A stretch of DNA of 64,000 nt from Methanoregula boonei 6A8 (GCF_000017625.1 NC_009712.1:1550001-1614000), one strand, 5' to 3'. Shown: positions 17,269 to 25,778, counted from the first letter of the stretch. Translations and numbers: made by a program. Notes: a model not told the origin generated them from the sequence alone.

Positions 17269-18657
17269 ATGAATGCGGAATATGATCTCGTTATTATCGG
17301 GACCGGTGCGGCCGGGGTAGCAGCGGCTACTGCTGCTGTACATCTCGGTGCTTCCCGCGTTGCAGTTGTCGAGCGGGGCCCGCTCTGGGGCACCTGTGTC
17401 AATACCGGCTGTATCCCAAGCAAGTTCCTTCTCACCCTGGCGGGTTATACCTACTACCGGGGACACAGTCATCCCGGGGTCCGCATGGAGGGCCGGCTCG
17501 ATCTCGGAGAGGTGCTCGCGGAAAAAAATACGCTCCAGGAGCGCCTGAGGGAAAAGAAGCGTGATACTCTCTTTAGTCGGCTTGGCGTTGAACTTATCGA
17601 AGGGGAAGCGACATTTCTCAACCCCCATACACTGCAGGCCGGCGACAGGAAACTTGCATCCAAACGCTTTATCATCGCAACCGGTTCCTCTCCCGCGATC
17701 CCGCCGGTGGAGGGGATCGGATCGGTTCCTTTCATGACAAGCGCAGACGCACTCAGCCCGGAGCGCATTCCCGCTACGCTTATTGTCATCGGAGGAAGAG
17801 CGCTTGGTCTCGAATTTGCCCAGCTCTATTCCCACCTTGGGACCCGGGTCACCCTTCTCCAGAGAAGCCCGAGGATCCTCCCGGAGGAAGAACCGGAGAT
17901 TGCAGACCTTATGGCCGGTTATCTTGCCGGGGAGGGCATTGGGATCCTGACCGGGGTTGATATAAAGCGTGTCGAACGGACGGGGGATTCTGTTGCGGTC
18001 ATTGCAGGTACCAGAGGAGAACAGCGGGTTATTTCCGCGGATCGTCTTCTTCTTGCAACCGGACGGACGCCAAACAGCCGGGAACTCAATTGCGGTGCTG
18101 CAGGAGTAGACACCAGGCCCGATGGGGCGGTCGTTGTGGATACCATGCTTCAGACTTCGGCCCCGCATATCTGGGCAGCCGGCGATGTGACGGGTGAACC
18201 GATGCTTGAAACGGCGGCAAGATATGGCGGTGAAATTGCTGCATCCAATGCCCTCCGGGAACTGAAACGATCGTACAACAGCGCCCTTCTTCCCCATGGG
18301 ATCTTCACAACGCCACAGGTGGCAGGGGTGGGGATGACAGAAGACAGGGCCCAAAAGGCCGGCCTGAACCCGGTATCGCACAGCATCCGGACTGATTCGA
18401 TGGCAAAATTCTCGATCGATGGGGACACCCGGGGCATGGTAAAGATTGTTGCCGACAAAAGAAGCAGGCGGATACTTGGAGTTCACCTATGTGCCCCGCT
18501 TGCCACCGAGATGATCCAGGAAGGAGTCATTGCGGTCACAAGATACCTTACTGCAGACGATCTTGCCGAACTGCCGCATGTCTTTCCTACAGCAACAGAA
18601 GCCCTTGCGGTCTGTGCCCGCGGCCTGCAGGCAAATACCGGGGATTGTTCCAAATGA
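17269..18657 (+). CDS. Class I pyridine nucleotide-disulfide oxidoreductase (mercuric reductase / lipoamide dehydrogenase-like)
   Basis: A 462-residue FAD protein. The N-terminal FAD motif is GTGAAGVAAATAA (11-23), the redox pair is C43/C48 in GTCVNTGCIPSK, the NAD(P)-binding site has VIGGRALGLEFAQLYSHLG, a second FAD motif reads IWAAGDVTGEPML, and the dimerisation domain ends with HVFPTATEALAVCARG where the His-Pro/Glu area of the family lies. No C-terminal Cys pair typical of true MerA (the protein ends GDCSK) and no N-terminal metal domain are present, so mercury reduction is not shown. In the second active-site motif, FPTATEA keeps the Glu but the usual His is replaced or shifted to HVFPT. 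It may reduce a low-molecular-weight disulfide. Start ATG has AAGGGAAC upstream. Confidence 0.85.
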   Translation: MNAEYDLVIIGTGAAGVAAATAAVHLGASRVAVVERGPLWGTCVNTGCIPSKFLLTLAGYTYYRGHSHPGVRMEGRLDLGEVLAEKNTLQERLREKKRDTLFSRLGVELIEGEATFLNPHTLQAGDRKLASKRFIIATGSSPAIPPVEGIGSVPFMTSADALSPERIPATLIVIGGRALGLEFAQLYSHLGTRVTLLQRSPRILPEEEPEIADLMAGYLAGEGIGILTGVDIKRVERTGDSVAVIAGTRGEQRVISADRLLLATGRTPNSRELNCGAAGVDTRPDGAVVVDTMLQTSAPHIWAAGDVTGEPMLETAARYGGEIAASNALRELKRSYNSALLPHGIFTTPQVAGVGMTEDRAQKAGLNPVSHSIRTDSMAKFSIDGDTRGMVKIVADKRSRRILGVHLCAPLATEMIQEGVIAVTRYLTADDLAELPHVFPTATEALAVCARGLQANTGDCSK

Positions 18658-18798
18658 GATCCCGGGCTCCTTAAAAATAACCGGGCCCAGACTACGGCAT
18701 ATGCCGGCTATTTTCAGGGATTGTTCCATAGTCTGTAAATCGACGAAATTATTATCTTCTGCTCCGGTGAAGAGACGCTCGTACGGTGAAGTTGTTGT

Positions 18799-19695
18799 AT
18801 GAATGATCATCTTATTCTGGGAGTGTTTTTGGTATTGGGCGCAGTACTTCTCATTACGGGATGTACCCAGAACGCGGCTCCTGCCCAGGCGTCGCAACAG
18901 GTAACCCAGCAGTTAACTGCCCCCGCATCATCCGACACGGTCAGGGTTGCCTCAAGCACGCTCGGAAATATCCTTGTGGATGCGCAGGGAAAGTCTCTCT
19001 ATTATTTTGCCGCTGACATACCGGGAAGCGGTGCGAGCACCTGCAGCGGTTCGTGTGCCGGCATCTGGCCGGTCTTTTACAGCAATACCATCACGGTGTC
19101 GCCCCCGCTTGTGGCATCCGATTTTTCATCCTTTGTCCGGGCCGACGGGACAAGCCAGACCGCGTACCGGGGATGGCCGCTCTACTATTTCCAGGGAGAC
19201 AGCGGAGCCGGGGATGTCTCAGGTGAGAACGTGAACAAGGACTGGTTTGTAGTCCGGCCGGATGAGACCATAATGATTGCCCAGCGCAGCACTCTTGGCC
19301 TGTACCTTACCGACCGGATGGGAAACACCCTGTATTATTTTGCAAAGGACACCCCGGCCACGAGTGCCTGTACCGCCGCATGCCTTGCAAAATGGCCCCC
19401 GTTCTACGCAGGCACCATCAGTGCCCCCTCAGTTCTGGACCCGTCAGCATTTGGCACGGTGGCAAGAGCTGACGGCAGGAACCAGACCGCATTCATGGGT
19501 ATGCCGCTCTATTATTTCGCAAACGATACGCAACCCGGCGAGACAAACGGCGAGGGGTTCAACAACCTCTGGTACGTGGCAAATATCACCGGTACGATAC
19601 CTGCTGTGCCTGTTGCAGTACCCACGGCAGAACCTACCCCGGTCCCGACAACGGCAAACCCGACACAATCCATAATGTCGTACGGAGGATATTAA
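18799..19695 (+). CDS. Lipoprotein with two secreted-repeat (Lipoprotein_15-like) domains
   Basis: A 298-residue exported protein. The N-terminus has a hydrophobic signal segment ending in the lipobox LLITGC, so Cys 22 or near is probably lipidated. Two copies of a domain of about 110 residues follow (about 48-155 and 160-270); each has SLYYFAAD or TLYYFAKD, a paired-cysteine segment (STCSGSCAGIWPVF, SACTAACLAKWPPF), and YRGWPLYYFQGD or FMGMPLYYFAND. The family (PF03640-like) is widespread with no firm function; the repeated Tyr-Tyr-Phe and cysteine pairs suggest redox or ligand binding outside the cell. A Pro/Thr-rich tail follows. It sits after SOD and a disulfide reductase, with GGTGAAG before its start. 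Confidence 0.88.
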   Translation: MNDHLILGVFLVLGAVLLITGCTQNAAPAQASQQVTQQLTAPASSDTVRVASSTLGNILVDAQGKSLYYFAADIPGSGASTCSGSCAGIWPVFYSNTITVSPPLVASDFSSFVRADGTSQTAYRGWPLYYFQGDSGAGDVSGENVNKDWFVVRPDETIMIAQRSTLGLYLTDRMGNTLYYFAKDTPATSACTAACLAKWPPFYAGTISAPSVLDPSAFGTVARADGRNQTAFMGMPLYYFANDTQPGETNGEGFNNLWYVANITGTIPAVPVAVPTAEPTPVPTTANPTQSIMSYGGY

Positions 19696-20059
19696 AGGGT
19701 CACCAAACGGATCGTGCGAGTGGCGGATATCTTCCTGCCCGATGTGGGTAAAGGAAAGAATTCGTGACCTGCCCTGAGAGGGGAGGACCGGGATGCATCA
19801 CTGACGGATCCCCACGATCATTGATTGTCAGCCCGGCCTGCAGCAGGCAGGTTCACATTTCCAAGATGCCCGATGATGCGAAAAAGGAATTGCCCTTTTA
19901 TCCCGTACGAAATGTTTTTTCTTTGTCCCTCTCAGTCACATTCTCCTTTTTTGGTTTTTCCTTTCTAACCGGCAGAACCTCCCGCAAGTACACTGCTCCC
20001 TGCTGGCACCGGTGTAAACGATCCCCGGCGCATTCATGAAAGAGGCACAGGGACCGGAT
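19696..20059. other. Intergenic gap, no gene supported
   Basis: The genes on each side converge. A T-rich stretch lies at about 19910-19965, which may end transcription of the lipoprotein gene. Nothing else is recognised. Confidence 0.5.
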
Positions 20060-20335
20060 CTAATTTTTGAGGTCTGCCGGGGTCAGCAGGTTCAGCAATG
20101 CCTCGATACCGGAGATTTCGCGCCTGATAACCTCCTCGTGAAAATACCGCCTCAGTTTTGCTTCAAATTGCAACCGCACCCCGGGGTTCCAGCCCGTTTT
20201 GGGATCGTACTCGTCCCGGAGATACGACTGGAGTTCTTCAAGATCCTGGCGGTTTAACCGGTTGATGAGGGTTTCCTGGTATCGGTTGACCAGGGAGCGT
20301 TTCAAATCCTCCGAATGAATTTTTTCCGGGACCAT
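20060..20335 (-). CDS. Small helical protein of unknown function
   Basis: A 91-residue protein that I do not recognise. It is charged and predicted from composition to be mainly helical (SEDLKRSLVNRYQETLINRL, then EELQSYLRDEYDPKTGW and KLRRYFHEEVIRREI), without signal peptide, membrane segment or cysteine. The start ATG 20335 is six bases after the stop of the upstream small gene and has GTAGAGG as ribosome site, so the two form an operon. The strongly protein-like composition with little low complexity makes it a likely real gene. Confidence 0.65.
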   Translation of the reverse strand: MVPEKIHSEDLKRSLVNRYQETLINRLNRQDLEELQSYLRDEYDPKTGWNPGVRLQFEAKLRRYFHEEVIRREISGIEALLNLLTPADLKN

Positions 20336-20341
20336 AAACCT

Positions 20342-20539
20342 CTACCCCGGGACCGTTACACGGCCGATTCTGTCCGGATCAATCCGGCAGATTCCCGGAT
20401 TGTTGAGAAGATCACGTGCGCTGGCCTCCCGGGCCATGAGCGTCTCACCGGTAAAGGAATCCTGGTTCTTATTCCCTGCATCGGACAAGGACTCCCGTAT
20501 ACCGTTCCTGAATTTGTTACTGCCCGAAACCTGCCGCAT
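20342..20539 (-). CDS. Small protein of unknown function with a strong ribosome site
   Basis: A 65-residue frame whose start ATG 20539 follows AAAGGAGG by five bases, one of the best ribosome sites in the window. That, and its tight spacing (six bases) to the next gene on the same strand, are the evidence for coding. The protein is polar and has no cysteine-rich or membrane region; the middle reads SFTGETLMAREASARDLL. No family is recognised. A copy of the shared upstream motif lies in the same orientation at 20891-20912, some 350 bp upstream. Confidence 0.5.
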   Translation of the reverse strand: MRQVSGSNKFRNGIRESLSDAGNKNQDSFTGETLMAREASARDLLNNPGICRIDPDRIGRVTVPG

Positions 20540-20995
20540 GGTTCCCTCCTTTCTGTCATGGGGGGTTGTGCTTTTTTTTCGCCTGCAATTTCCCCCGTAA
20601 TTTTTTTAGTCGGACCGGGGATGGATCCAGTAATGCCGGATGAAATCCGAATATATGCACCTTTCAGACATACAGCGGTTACAGCCGGTTCCCGTGCAGG
20701 AGAAAACCCCGGAAGAGCTGCAGGAGTATGCATATTTGAGGACATCAGCTTTTGTTTTGCAAAGACTGCCCGGAATTTTGCAGACAGGCTCGCCTGCAAC
20801 CCACGACTCTTCGGCAGGCTTTGGTACGGGAATCGGTCTCACCCGGTGAGGAAGTAATCAGGGAGGCCTAATAGGCCCTTTTGTAAAAAGCAGTTTTTGA
20901 AACAAAATCTGAGACACCTTGTGTCCGGGGAAAGGTGGGTTTTGTCCGTTTTCCCACGTACCTGCGATGCCGGGGAGGCGGGTATACCTGATCCT
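20540..20995. other. Intergenic gap with a palindrome and motif copy
   Basis: About 456 bp between two leftward genes. It includes a short hairpin GGCCTAATAGGCC at about 20866-20878 and the reverse-strand copy of the shared upstream motif at 20891-20912. No gene is supported on either strand. Confidence 0.5.
20891..20912 (-). promoter_or_regulatory. Shared upstream motif, reverse-strand copy
   Basis: On the minus strand this reads TTTTGTTTCAAAAACTG, close to the version before the gene at 57427. It faces the two small leftward genes at 20539 and 20335. The distance to them is long, so its target is uncertain. Confidence 0.35.
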
Positions 20996-21499
20996 TTACA
21001 GACTCACGGCAGAAAATGTGTCATCCACATCATTTGGGGGATATCCAAGCCGGGTTAAATCCTGCCTGATGGCAGAAACAAACAAGGGATCCAGGGGTTT
21101 TTTTGCATAATCTGCGAGGAGCCCGGCAAGGATCCGGGGAAATTCTGCACTCCTGCCCCGGAGGATATGCTGCAGCAGCAGGAAAAAGGCATTGCATGTC
21201 GTGTCGATCCCGTATAAATCCGGCCGGTCACCGGCATTTGTAAGAAGGCCGCTCCATATTTCATAGATATCGTAGTTTTTGCAGAAGCGGGAAAATTGTT
21301 CAGATAAGAGATAATCGCCAAAACCGCCCTCGCGCACCATCCGGTCAGATAAGAGCCTCAGTACTTCCCTGTGAGGATCCGCAGGCATAGGTATCATGTC
21401 CTGATTGCCTGATCCTGTATTTACATCCTTCGCCCACCGGGCATGCCGATATGACACCGGCATCCTCTTGTAAAGATCATTATTCCCGACATAGTACAA
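20996..21499 (-). CDS. Conserved-looking hypothetical protein, helical
   Basis: A 167-residue protein I cannot assign. The region from about residue 35 looks well structured and helical (REVLRLLSDRMVREGGFGDY, then GIDTTCNAFFLLLQHILRG, PRILAGLLADYAKKPLDP) and ends with QDLTRLGYPPNDVDDTFSAV. There is no signal peptide or transmembrane helix. The first 34 residues look less conserved, and starts at residues 13 or 35 are possible; the first ATG lacks a good ribosome site. It is transcribed away from the PP2C-like gene at 21659, sharing a 160-bp intergenic region. Confidence 0.65.
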   Translation of the reverse strand: MYYVGNNDLYKRMPVSYRHARWAKDVNTGSGNQDMIPMPADPHREVLRLLSDRMVREGGFGDYLLSEQFSRFCKNYDIYEIWSGLLTNAGDRPDLYGIDTTCNAFFLLLQHILRGRSAEFPRILAGLLADYAKKPLDPLFVSAIRQDLTRLGYPPNDVDDTFSAVSL

Positions 21500-21658
21500 G
21501 GAAGGATCTTCGGGATATTCTGCAGCCGGGACATTTTTTTTGACAAATAGTATGATTCAGGTTATTTCACGGGAGATCTTCCTTTCTTTTGATGCCGGAA
21601 AAACACGACCGCTTCCTCAATCATAAGTGTTAAGAATCGACAAGACTCCTTTGAGGAT

Positions 21659-22387
21659 ATGGCCCAACTGCATTTCTCTGCTTTATCGGACAGGGGTATC
21701 CGGTCAATCAATAATGATGCATTCTGTGCTGAAAAGATCGGGAACTATTATGTTTTCGGGGTAGCTGAGGGAGATTCCGATCCACTCCACGAGGGCGCCG
21801 CAAGTAGTACTGCTATCTCCTGTCTTAAAGAGTCCGCAAAAAGCCCGGCACATTCGCCGGCTGCGACCCTTGTACGGGCCGTGCAAAAGAGCGACGCCCG
21901 GATCAGTGCACATGCAGCAGGCTCCCCGGGCAGGACACCGGATGCAACACACCTGAGTGCCTGCCTCATCAACGATAACCTGGAATGCACGATTCTTGAT
22001 ACCGGTGAAGGCAATGCCTACATTGTCAGCCCTGACGGCATCCACGTTCCCGGGGAACATGCATTGTCCCTTCACGCGCAGGAGCCCGGGTTTCCCGGAC
22101 AGGGCAATGACGAAGAGAAGAAGCGGGAGGGCATGATCTCCCATACCCTTGGCGAGCCCCGCATCCTTGCAAAAACCGATCTTGTGACGGTAAACCTTGT
22201 GAATCGGTTCCTGCTTTTTAGTTCCGGCGGGCTGTATGAGTATGTCAAAAAGGACCGGATTGCGGAAATTGTCCGCCGGAACGGGGAGAATGTCGAGGCA
22301 TCCGCTGAATTCCTGGTGGAGGAAGCGCTCTCTGCCGGAAGCGACCGGACGATTACTCTTGTCCTTGTCCACGGTCACCGTCACTGA
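21659..22387 (+). CDS. PP2C-like protein with degenerate metal sites
   Basis: A 242-residue protein with the PP2C/PrpC fold signature: SDRGIRSINNDAF (10-22) at the N-terminus, then VFGVAEGDSD where active enzymes have VADGMGG, ILDTGEGNAYIV where they have GDSRAY, LFSSGGLYEYV in place of CSDGL, and GSDRTITLVLV at the C-terminus. Two Asp residues that bind the catalytic metals in the family are thus changed (E37, and Gly in SSGGL). It may be a weak phosphatase or a phosphoprotein-binding pseudoenzyme. It is a single domain without receptor or kinase attached, and no serine kinase is adjacent. A T-run terminator follows directly. Confidence 0.75.
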   Translation: MAQLHFSALSDRGIRSINNDAFCAEKIGNYYVFGVAEGDSDPLHEGAASSTAISCLKESAKSPAHSPAATLVRAVQKSDARISAHAAGSPGRTPDATHLSACLINDNLECTILDTGEGNAYIVSPDGIHVPGEHALSLHAQEPGFPGQGNDEEKKREGMISHTLGEPRILAKTDLVTVNLVNRFLLFSSGGLYEYVKKDRIAEIVRRNGENVEASAEFLVEEALSAGSDRTITLVLVHGHRH

Positions 22388-22405
22388 GTCTTTTTCTCAG
22401 CGATC

Positions 22406-22415
22406 TTTTTTTTTT
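22406..22415 (+). terminator. Poly-T terminator after the PP2C-like gene
   Basis: Ten consecutive T residues begin 19 bases after the stop codon of the PP2C-like gene. Long T-runs on the coding strand are the usual archaeal intrinsic terminators. Confidence 0.6.
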
Positions 22416-22641
22416 AGTTTTTGGAATTTGTGCGATCCCTCCCGGGAACCACCGTGCAGGACGATCGGGAAGCATACGACCCGCTGTTTCACGGTTTGTC
22501 TCAAAAAATGACAACCGGCACAAATGCTATGATGCAGCGTGATGAGGGCTCAAACAGCGGGAGAGGATGAGCGTATCCCTGACCCGAAAATGCAATTCCG
22601 GATCCCCCGGGACCGGATCTTGCCGGAGGTGATAAAAAAAC

Positions 22642-22896
22642 ATGATCATGGTAAAGAAAAGGGACGGCCGAAAAGAACCCTTTGTGACCGAAAAGATCGT
22701 GGTAAGCGCGATAAAATCCGGTGCACCGGTGGAGGTGGCACGGGCCGTGGCTTTGGATATCGAAAAGAATGCCACAGACGGCATCGCCACAAAGGAACTC
22801 AAAAAAAAAGTACTTGGGGTACTCAAGGCGAAAAATCCCGAATGGGAACGGAACTGGATAGTGTTTGACACGGCTGTAAAAAAGCGGCCGGAGTAA
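22642..22896 (+). CDS. Stand-alone ATP-cone domain protein
   Basis: An 84-residue protein made almost wholly of an ATP-cone: MVKKRDGRKEPFVTEKIV at the start, a helix KSGAPVEVARAVALDI, then TKELKKKVLGVLKAKNPEWERNW. ATP-cones are nucleotide-sensing allosteric modules best known from ribonucleotide reductases and NrdR; alone, this one may regulate a partner. A very strong ribosome site, GGAGGTGA, precedes ATG 22642 by nine bases. The next small gene begins 23 bases after its stop, so they are probably cotranscribed. Confidence 0.75.
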   Translation: MIMVKKRDGRKEPFVTEKIVVSAIKSGAPVEVARAVALDIEKNATDGIATKELKKKVLGVLKAKNPEWERNWIVFDTAVKKRPE

Positions 22897-22919
22897 AGGG
22901 GAGAGAGGTGAAGACGGGT

Positions 22920-23132
22920 ATGCCGTACCGATGGAAAACAAAGACTGACGTGGACGAAGCCATTGTTGTGATAATGAATGTCCTTGACAAGAACCCTGAC
23001 CTGCCCAACTGGCTTATTTCAACGCTCAATGGATCGATAGCGGACTCAGATCTAAAAGTTGTCGGGTATTTCTTCGAAGAGGTAAAAAAGCACGTTCCCC
23101 GGGCCATGAAGTATTTCGAATCCCGCGAATAG
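22920..23132 (+). CDS. Small hypothetical protein, operon with ATP-cone gene
   Basis: About 70 residues, soluble, not recognised. It has a helix DVDEAIVVIMNVLDKNPDL, the conserved-looking NWLISTLNGSI and a charged tail VKKHVPRAMKYFESRE. I place the start at ATG 22920 because GAGGTGA lies about nine bases upstream; a GTG at 22908 overlaps that ribosome site. It is on the same strand and close behind the ATP-cone gene. Confidence 0.6.
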   Translation: MPYRWKTKTDVDEAIVVIMNVLDKNPDLPNWLISTLNGSIADSDLKVVGYFFEEVKKHVPRAMKYFESRE

Positions 23133-23240
23133 GCGGATGACCCGGGAGGGTCATCTCTTTTCTGCCGTTAAAAGATGGCAGGCAGGCGAGGGACCTGAGG
23201 CACAGGAAACAGCCGGCTGGTCAGGATAGGGTATCGGGTC

Positions 23241-24284
23241 ATGCAGGATACCATTAAAACGGGAATTATCAGGCTTGGCAGCAGGGGTCTCCTCTGGAAG
23301 ACAATAGTTGAAAAGAACCCGGGACTTACTCTTGTTGCGGTCAGCGATGCCCACCGGCCTGATATCCCCCGGCAGGAAACGTACCGCTATTATGAGGATT
23401 ACCGCAGGCTTCTTGATTCCGGAGTGGATGCGGTATTTGTTGCCCCGCAGAACAAGTACCGGCCAAAGGTGGTAATCGATGCCCTCGGCCGGGGCATTCA
23501 TGTCTTTTGCGAGATCCCGCCGGGCAGGAGTGTCGGCGATATGGAGGATATTATTGCCGCGGAAAAAAAGGCAGGCGGGGTTGTACTCGGTTTTGGGTTT
23601 ACCCACCGGTTCCATGGTGCGGTGTGCAAGGCAAAGGAGATCGCAGATTCAGGGAAGTTCGGGAAAATCCTGTGGATGAAGGGTGTCCACGGGAAGTCGG
23701 GGGGTACCGATTTTGAGAGCATATGGCGGAGCAACCGGGAGTGGGCAGGCGGGGGAATCCTTCTCGATCAGGGGATCCGGTTAATTGACCTGTTCCTGTT
23801 TTTTGCGGGAGAATTTAACGAGGTAAAAAGTGTTGTCACTACGTCATTGTGGAATATCCCGGTGGACGACAATACTTTTGCCCTGATGCGCAATGCCAAA
23901 GGCCAGGTAGCAATGCTCCATGCATCCTCGGCCCACTGGAAAAATACGTACGCCCTCGAGATTGGTCTTGAGAGCGGGCACATGACGATCAGGGGAGATC
24001 TTACCCCGACCGGGGAGTACGGTCCACGGGAAACCCTGACCCTCCTGCCCCGGCCGACCCGGGAGGAGGAACGAACAATCGGGCTCTTTGAAGAAGCGAT
24101 CACCTGTTTTGACACAGCCGCTGCAGCGGAACGGGAGGTGGACGTGTTTGCGGACTGCATCAGGAGCGGCACAACGGTTTTGCAGGGATCTTCCGGTGAT
24201 GCCCTGCGGTCCATGAAACTTATTGACCGGATATACCGCGGGGACCGGGCCTGGTGGCGCCGGTGGAGTTTATCCGGGGGATAA
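23241..24284 (+). CDS. Gfo/Idh/MocA-family protein with altered catalytic residues
   Basis: A 347-residue protein with the two-domain Gfo/Idh/MocA fold: an N-terminal Rossmann domain (about 1-125) and a C-terminal alpha/beta domain with the WAGGGILLDQGIRLIDLFLF segment. Members use NAD(P) to oxidise or reduce sugars and related compounds. Here the dinucleotide loop reads GIIRLGSRG instead of GxGxxG, the EKP motif is EIP (E91-I92-P93), losing the catalytic Lys, and the D-x-G-x-H motif has Arg for His. The substrate cannot be predicted and catalysis may be lost. It stands alone between small genes; no sugar-modification cluster is adjacent. Confidence 0.8.
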   Translation: MQDTIKTGIIRLGSRGLLWKTIVEKNPGLTLVAVSDAHRPDIPRQETYRYYEDYRRLLDSGVDAVFVAPQNKYRPKVVIDALGRGIHVFCEIPPGRSVGDMEDIIAAEKKAGGVVLGFGFTHRFHGAVCKAKEIADSGKFGKILWMKGVHGKSGGTDFESIWRSNREWAGGGILLDQGIRLIDLFLFFAGEFNEVKSVVTTSLWNIPVDDNTFALMRNAKGQVAMLHASSAHWKNTYALEIGLESGHMTIRGDLTPTGEYGPRETLTLLPRPTREEERTIGLFEEAITCFDTAAAAEREVDVFADCIRSGTTVLQGSSGDALRSMKLIDRIYRGDRAWWRRWSLSGG

Positions 24285-24460
24285 CGTAACCCCGTGCCAT
24301 GCCACGTCTTTTGGGAGGTTCGTCAGGCCTTTCCCGGGGAAACTCTAAAGTTACTCCGGAATTTACCGGGCCCGATTCCTGCAGCGGTCCTGCTTTATGC
24401 ATATCATCAGTCATCCCGGCCGCTGAAATGCCGGTGTGGATAAAAAAAAGGTAACGCCGG

Positions 24461-24925
24461 TTACCGGCTGTATGTTGCAATGGCCTGGCCGCCGTACTGG
24501 AGCGTATGCCCCTTCATCGCGTTCTCAAGGGCATCCCGCTTTGAACCTGCGGGAATTCCCAGTAACGCGTCAAGGCCGTACACGTTGAAATAGTAGGTAT
24601 GTACCTCCCCGGGAGGCGGACAGGGGCCCCGGTACCCGGTTGAGCCGAAATCGTTTGTCCCCTGGACCGCAGTAAAGGGCAGGGTAATCAATGCGCTCTT
24701 GGGAATGTTTTCCGGTATGACCTGCCGTGCTTCGAAATCCCACATCAGCCAGTGGGTAAAGCGTTCGGAGGGCCCGATCCGGTCATCGATAATGACCGCA
24801 AGGTACGGGGAATGGATGCGATCGATGTGGATCAGCGGGGATATATCCTCGCCATCACAGGTATGCTTCTTTGGGAAATTCCCCTTGTCAAAATCGATAC
24901 TGATAAAAAGATTCTCGTTTTCCAT
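24461..24925 (-). CDS. YbhB/YbcL (PEBP, Raf kinase inhibitor-like) family protein
   Basis: A 154-residue complete PEBP-fold protein. Family marks are CDGEDISPLI near residue 23, the ligand-site segment AVIIDDRIGPSERFTHWL (the common DPDAP is here DDRIG) with the His in THWLMWD, FGSTGYRGPCPPPGEVHTYYF, and the closing region. These proteins bind phosphate or phospholipid headgroups in a small pocket; bacterial and archaeal roles are unknown. No signal peptide is present, so it is cytoplasmic. The ribosome site AAAGGAG precedes ATG 24925. It faces the DUF2769 gene across a 450-bp gap. Confidence 0.92.
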   Translation of the reverse strand: MENENLFISIDFDKGNFPKKHTCDGEDISPLIHIDRIHSPYLAVIIDDRIGPSERFTHWLMWDFEARQVIPENIPKSALITLPFTAVQGTNDFGSTGYRGPCPPPGEVHTYYFNVYGLDALLGIPAGSKRDALENAMKGHTLQYGGQAIATYSR

Positions 24926-25374
24926 AACCAGTGACTCCTTTCCCCTTCCGTTTTCCTGCCGGGGGACGATTGTGATGACCCGGTTATCCCTCCGTCATTC
25001 TATAATCCTATGCCGTATTTACAAAATCTGTGACATTAATTGAAAATACAGGTTTAAGCCGGTGAACCGGGAATAAAAAAAACGCGAATGCCGGAAATGA
25101 CATTTACGGGAAAATAGTGGTTATGTTCCGGATAAAAGTGCAGATTTTTTGCTTCGCAGGTTCCTGACGGCCCCGGTATTTTCAAAGACGGTTACCCTTT
25201 TTTTCCGGGCATCCCGTGGAGAGACAGGGTCCTGATTTTTTTTTAAGATTGCCGTACATCCTCATGAGAGAACATCTTTTCCGGGAATGCCAAAATGCAG
25301 TTTTCATTTTCCGGGATCTTCCGATATGTTGATGTATTCTCCCTGCGGTTAATCATCCACAGAGGGAGTAAAGA
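24926..25374. other. Intergenic gap between divergent genes
   Basis: Should contain promoters for both flanking genes. AT-rich stretches occur near 25015-25050 and 25230-25250. No gene, tRNA or repeat was recognised. Confidence 0.5.
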
Positions 25375-25620
25375 ATGGCAAAAGTGGATGTGTCTATAGC
25401 AAACCTCGATGTCTGCGGGAGGTTTTGCGGGTCGTGCCCGACATTTGCGGCAAACTGCCTGAAAACCGGTAAGCCTCCCCTTCTCTTCTGCGGCCAGGGT
25501 GGATCCTCCGTGACTCATGAGATAAAAAAGGAAGGTTGCAACTGCCCGAAGTGCGGGGTACACACCCGGTACAAACTTACCGGCGATTACTACTGCATGA
25601 AGGAACATAGCAGTGCATGA
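25375..25620 (+). CDS. DUF2769 family cysteine-rich small protein
   Basis: An 81-residue protein with eight cysteines in the pattern of DUF2769: VCGRFCGSCPTF, NCLKTG, LLFCGQGGSS, GCNCPKCGV and YYCMKEH. The clusters suggest zinc or iron-sulfur binding, but the function is not known. The family is common in methanogens, supporting the taxonomic inference. No signal peptide or membrane segment is visible. GGGAG upstream of ATG 25375 serves as ribosome site. Confidence 0.8.
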   Translation: MAKVDVSIANLDVCGRFCGSCPTFAANCLKTGKPPLLFCGQGGSSVTHEIKKEGCNCPKCGVHTRYKLTGDYYCMKEHSSA

Positions 25621-25715
25621 CAGGGCGGGTATTCCCATAAAAAAATGCCATATGTGTGGGTAATGGCAATAGCAGCATCAAACAGCAATCTTTATCGCGT
25701 CAGGGTACTGAAAAA

Positions 25716-25727
25716 CTTTTAAAAATA
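25716..25727 (+). promoter_or_regulatory. TATA-like box of the membrane PAS kinase
   Basis: The stretch CTTTTAAAAATA sits about 55 bases before the kinase start, predicting transcription from near 25748 and a short leader of about 30 bases without a clear ribosome site. Confidence 0.45.
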
Positions 25728-25778
25728 GTTCGCCTGTATCCTCGTGGATACAGGCACCCCTGGAACTGACGCCCCCCG

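Noticed and set aside
20315-20857. 180-codon plus-strand frame opposite the small leftward genes
   Set aside because: The leftward frames have strong ribosome sites and sensible composition; the plus frame has neither.
25243-25638. 131-codon minus-strand frame over the DUF2769 gene
   Set aside because: Antisense shadow of a recognised cysteine-rich family.
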